Positions 23,456 through 26,002 of a DNA stretch of 26,002 nt are shown here, one piece after another (position 1 is the first letter of the stretch; the number at the start of each line of letters is the position of its first letter). The stretch lies in contig JBMTVT010000035.1 of assembly GCA_049451635.1 (NCBI GenBank), forward strand, positions 1 through 26,002, read 5' to 3'. Both the position numbers and the translations under genes were made by a program. The notes under the pieces are model-generated. The model did not search any database, was not told where the DNA came from, and worked only from the letters and a program-made list of their open reading frames with translations. This DNA comes from JBMTVT01 sp049451635 (GTDB lineage Bacteria; Bacteroidota; Bacteroidia; Flavobacteriales; Flavobacteriaceae).

Positions 23456-24268
23456 ATGAAAAGACTTTTTATTATTTTCTTTTGTATTTTAATAGTATCC
23501 TGTGAAGATGTTATAAATGTTGATTTAGAAACCTCAAAACCTAAGTTGGTTATAGATGCTTCAATTAATTGGTTTAAAGGTACTGAAGGGGGTAACCAAA
23601 CTATTAAGCTATCTTTAACAGCTCCCTTTTTTGATGAAACCATTCCACCCGCAACAGGAGCAACTGTAATCGTTACAGATACAAATAATAATGTGTTTAA
23701 CTTTACTGAAAATGGTTCTACCGGTATTTATAAAAACAATTCCTTTATTCCAGAAATCAACGCAGTTTATAATCTTACCATAAATTATGAAGAAGAAGTA
23801 TATACTGCTACTGAAATATTAACACCTGTTGTGCCAATAGATTTTGTAGAACAAAAAAACAACGGTGGCTTTTCAGGCGATGAAATCGAAATTAAGGCTT
23901 TTTATACTGATCCTAAAGGGGTTTCTAATTATTATTTGTTTGAGTTTATCAACCTCTCTAACAATAGTTTAAATATTGAAGTTTATGATGATGAATTTAC
24001 AGAAGGAAATCAAATTTTTGCTTTTCATGCTGATGAGCTTCTTAAAACAGGTGACGAATTACAAATAAAATGCTCGGGCATATCGGAACGTAACTATAAT
24101 TTCTTGAACATTTTAACGCAACAAATAGATGAGCAATCAGGAGACCCTTTTCAAACACAACCTGCAAGCGTAAGGGGAAATTGTATAAACCAAACAAATC
24201 CAGAAAATTATCCGTTTGGCTATTTTAGATTATCTGAAACAGATATCTTTATCTACACTATTGAGTAA
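23456..24268 (+). CDS. DUF4249-family lipoprotein
   Basis: A 270-residue exported lipoprotein: signal peptide MKRLFIIFFCILIVSC with Cys16 as lipidation site, then EDVINVDLE, the usual DUF4249 opening. The N-terminal part (about 25-125) looks like a beta-sandwich (KLVIDASINWFKG, GATVIVTDTNNNVFNFTEN, GIYKNNSFIPEINAVYNLTI, YTATEILTPVVPIDF). The C-terminal part ends RGNCINQTNPENYPFGYFRLSETD, with the conserved 'NPxNYPFGYF' feel of this family. Its function is not established; by position it is a partner of the TonB-dependent receptor upstream, perhaps a surface lid or ligand-binding subunit. Two cysteines (about 200 and 244) could form a disulfide. Confidence 0.9.
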   Translation: MKRLFIIFFCILIVSCEDVINVDLETSKPKLVIDASINWFKGTEGGNQTIKLSLTAPFFDETIPPATGATVIVTDTNNNVFNFTENGSTGIYKNNSFIPEINAVYNLTINYEEEVYTATEILTPVVPIDFVEQKNNGGFSGDEIEIKAFYTDPKGVSNYYLFEFINLSNNSLNIEVYDDEFTEGNQIFAFHADELLKTGDELQIKCSGISERNYNFLNILTQQIDEQSGDPFQTQPASVRGNCINQTNPENYPFGYFRLSETDIFIYTIE

Positions 24269-24303
24269 AGTTCTATAACTATGGATAGCATAATAAAAAT
24301 ATG

Positions 24304-24311
24304 TATTTTTG
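24304..24311 (+). promoter_or_regulatory. -7 element directly before murQ
   Basis: TATTTTTG fits TAnnTTTG and ends only four bases before the murQ ATG, so transcription would begin at or beside the start codon. No -33 element is visible. Confidence 0.4.
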
Positions 24312-24315
24312 ACTC

Positions 24316-25137
24316 ATGAGTTTTATTAAAACCACTGAACAAGATTCCAATTATAATCATCTCGAAAAGATGAGTATCTCAGAATTAATTAAGAATATTA
24401 ATAAAGAGGACAAAACTGTTCCTTTTGCTGTTGAAAAAGCTCTTCCGAAGATAGAAAAACTCATTGAGCAAATAGTCAATAAATTAAAAGCGGGAGGTCG
24501 CTTATTTTATATTGGTGCAGGTACAAGTGGCAGATTAGGTATTTTAGACGCTTCTGAATGCCCTCCTACATTTGGAGTTTCCCCTGAGTTAGTAATTGGT
24601 TTGATTGCTGGCGGTGATTCAGCTATTAGAAAAGCAGTTGAGTTTGCTGAAGACTCAACAACATTGGGTTGGGAAGATTTAAAAAAACATAACATTTCAA
24701 ATAAAGACATTGTTATAGGAATTGCAGCTTCAGGAACAACACCTTATGTTGTTTCAGCATTAAAATCTTGCAATGAAAATGACATAACTACAGGTTGTAT
24801 TACGTGTAACTATGATAGCCCCCTTTCTAAAGTAGCAAAATTTCCAATCGAGGTTATTGTTGGGCCAGAGTTTGTAACAGGTAGTTCAAGGATGAAAGCT
24901 GGCACAGCACAAAAATTAGTTCTTAATATGATTACAACATCTTCAATGATTAAACTTGGCCATATCAAAGGGAACAAAATGGTTGATATGCAGTTAAGTA
25001 ACAATAAACTAGTTGATAGGGGAACAAAAATGATAATGAAAGAACTTAATATTTCAATTGAAGAAGCAGAAAAACTTCTTAAAAAATACAATAATGTAAG
25101 ACAAGCAATTCAAAACTATAATTATGACAAAAATTAG
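24316..25137 (+). CDS. murQ: N-acetylmuramic acid 6-phosphate etherase
   Basis: Cleaves the lactyl ether of MurNAc-6-phosphate to GlcNAc-6-phosphate and D-lactate, so that cell-wall sugar can be recycled. The 273-residue protein has an SIS sugar-phosphate domain (about 50-210) with the signature GAGTSGRLGILDASECPPTFG; Glu81 in DASECPPT and Glu109 in AVEFAED are the candidate acid/base residues. GSSRMKAGTAQKLVLNMI lies in the second half of the fold. A short helical C-terminus (about 225-273) follows. The start MSFIKTTEQDSNYNHLEKMS is typical. No MurP transporter or AnmK kinase gene is nearby, so the source of MurNAc-6-phosphate is not shown. It overlaps the next gene by 14 bases. Confidence 0.97.
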   Translation: MSFIKTTEQDSNYNHLEKMSISELIKNINKEDKTVPFAVEKALPKIEKLIEQIVNKLKAGGRLFYIGAGTSGRLGILDASECPPTFGVSPELVIGLIAGGDSAIRKAVEFAEDSTTLGWEDLKKHNISNKDIVIGIAASGTTPYVVSALKSCNENDITTGCITCNYDSPLSKVAKFPIEVIVGPEFVTGSSRMKAGTAQKLVLNMITTSSMIKLGHIKGNKMVDMQLSNNKLVDRGTKMIMKELNISIEEAEKLLKKYNNVRQAIQNYNYDKN

Positions 25138-25354
25138 TACAGATAAAACAATTTTGGTGAAAGGTATAAAAACATTAGTGTTTGCATTACTTAGTTTATT
25201 TATGGGACCAATATTAATGAGCATAGCGTTTAATAATCCCGAAAAACCTCTTTATTTACCTATACTTATTGTTGGATGCTTAATTTCAGCTTTTGCTGTT
25301 TTTTTATTGTTCAAAGGTATCAAAACAATCATCAACAGTATGTTCAAGAAGTAG
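25124..25354 (+). CDS. DUF6095-family small membrane protein
   Basis: A 76-residue membrane protein of unknown function with two hydrophobic segments, about residues 16-36 (LVFALLSLFMGPILMSIAF) and 43-66 (LYLPILIVGCLISAFAVFLLF), and Lys-rich ends (KGIKT repeated before and after). The duplication of KGIKT around the two helices hints at a symmetrical hairpin with both ends in the cytoplasm. Its start codon overlaps the end of murQ by 14 bases, so the two are cotranslated. I recall DUF6095 proteins next to murQ in other flavobacteria, which would suggest a link with cell-wall recycling, but this is not tested. A terminator follows directly after the stop. Confidence 0.82.
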   Translation: MTKISTDKTILVKGIKTLVFALLSLFMGPILMSIAFNNPEKPLYLPILIVGCLISAFAVFLLFKGIKTIINSMFKK

Positions 25355-25378
25355 CAACTCTAATTTAGAGTTGTTTTT
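25355..25378 (+). terminator. Terminator of the murQ operon
   Basis: CAACTCTA (25355-25362) and TAGAGTTG (25366-25373) around ATT, then a T run. It begins one base after the DUF6095 stop codon and overlaps the last codons of the opposite-strand DinB relic. Confidence 0.8.
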
Positions 25379-25862
25379 GCTATGGTAGGATTATATCCAA
25401 AATCAGCATCTTCAATTAATATCCCCAATCTGTCAACTATATAACTTATAATTGCATAATGATGTATTGTATAGCTATTAGCCTGAGCAAGTAGTGCTCC
25501 CAAAGCATACGGAATTTCTACCTTTCCTAAACACAAATCATCAATTACAACAATATTTTTATTCATATCAAATTCCAATTTGCTTAATTTATTTAAAATT
25601 GAAGACAAATAATCAGTAGCAAAACTACATTTAGATTCAACATTTATATTTCTACTTCTTAATGTTAAATCTATTCTGTTTTCATCATTAATTTTAAATA
25701 TGCAATCGTAAAAGTCCAAAATGTGCCTAATATGGGAATCGATACTAGAATAATAAGGAGATGCTAAATATTACTTATTTGCTCATCGGTTAGATCATTT
25801 AATAAGCACTAAGATTTTTGAAGAGTTTTAATGGTAGACTTAATAATGATATCCAGAAACAC
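25360..25862 (-). pseudogene. DinB-family protein, 5' end broken
   Basis: The intact 3' frame reads YLASPYYSSIDSHIRHILDF, DFYDCIFKI, NIVVIDDLCLGKVEIPYALG, AQANSYTIHHYAIISYIVDR and ends at TAG 25360-25362. HIRH and TIHHYA hold His residues in the places where DinB/YfiT four-helix proteins bind metal. The true N-terminus is lost: upstream of about 25765 the protein-like text continues in another frame (LLNDLTDEQISN), so a frameshift separates the parts. A TAG at 25809-25811 interrupts it again, and KSTIKTLQKS continues beyond. The ATG-less open frame from TTG 25719 is therefore not a genuine start. The best candidate for the original start is near the GTG at 25862. Family assignment by recalled pattern. 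Confidence 0.7.
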
Positions 25863-26002
25863 TAAAATAGATAAATTAATTGAATTAAAATTATTTTCAT
25901 TTAGTCTCACATCATTACTTTCCTTACATCAAAAAAGTTTGTTCTAATTTAAAAACCTTCCTTTTAGCCTATAAACAAAGAACCCCCCATGTTTCCATGG
26001 AG
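25863..26002. other. Intergenic end of the window
   Basis: AT-rich, no coding frame seen. A short inverted repeat CCATG/CATGG sits near 25988-26001 at the very edge and cannot be judged. Confidence 0.3.

Noticed and set aside
21088..24268. SusC/SusD polysaccharide utilisation pair
   Set aside because: The partner is a DUF4249 lipoprotein and not a SusD-type protein, and no glycoside hydrolase is nearby.
1..26002. tRNA genes, CRISPR arrays, prophage or toxin-antitoxin systems
   Set aside because: No T-loop motifs, regular spaced repeats, integrases or paired toxin-antitoxin genes were seen.

Overview
The window is about 26 kb of an AT-rich genome, most likely a marine-type member of the Flavobacteriaceae (Bacteroidota). 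The signs are a type IX secretion (T9SS) C-terminal sorting domain, three TonB-dependent receptors (two with a carboxypeptidase-D-like N-terminal domain), a DUF4249 lipoprotein, several flavobacterial DUF families, and promoters of the Bacteroidota TTTG/TTG...TAnnTTTG type. I see no Shine-Dalgarno sequences, tRNA, rRNA, CRISPR array or phage.

Layout. 1-321: tail of a dead IS1595-type transposase. 343-4040: a 4Fe-4S ferredoxin facing left, then a LuxC-type acyl-CoA reductase and the serine genes serC-serA facing right. 4143-4778: a DUF937 gene broken by four frameshifts and a stop. 4988-8365: a DUF6146 lipoprotein, a DUF6787 membrane protein, a His-rich small membrane protein and a TonB-dependent receptor with a His/acidic loop, possibly a zinc or other metal uptake unit. 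8497-9969: guaB on the minus strand. 10266-12491: FecA-like TonB receptor. 12549-13412: HMG-CoA lyase on the minus strand. 13544-14026: small T9SS cargo protein with a cut-down spondin domain. 14027-15058: pyrD on the minus strand. 15199-17150: pepT and trmD. 17147-17331: a small membrane protein on the minus strand, overlapping the trmD stop, whose start codon is damaged or non-standard. 17388-17465: structured intergenic element. 17594-17944: rplS with a clear promoter and terminator. 17945-18800: a long gene-free stretch holding a likely structured non-coding RNA that ends in a strong terminator. 18801-21011: monomeric isocitrate dehydrogenase. 21088-24268: TonB receptor plus DUF4249 lipoprotein. 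24316-25354: murQ and a DUF6095 membrane protein. 25360-25862: decayed DinB-family gene on the minus strand.

How it fits together. Most genes are housekeeping: serine, purine and pyrimidine synthesis, TCA cycle, tRNA and ribosome, peptide breakdown, leucine or ketone-body breakdown and peptidoglycan recycling. Nutrient-uptake receptors are set among them. Convergent gene pairs usually share one two-way terminator hairpin (8371-8400, 12510-12547). Four loci (transposase, DUF937, DinB, small membrane protein) carry disabling changes while every long essential gene is open. This argues for real gene decay more than for general sequencing error.

The best candidates for something undescribed are the RNA-like region at about 18200-18595, the possible metal-uptake cassette with its His/Cys-rich small protein, the shortened spondin-T9SS protein, and the hidden small membrane protein after trmD. 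None of these can be called novel without database searches.
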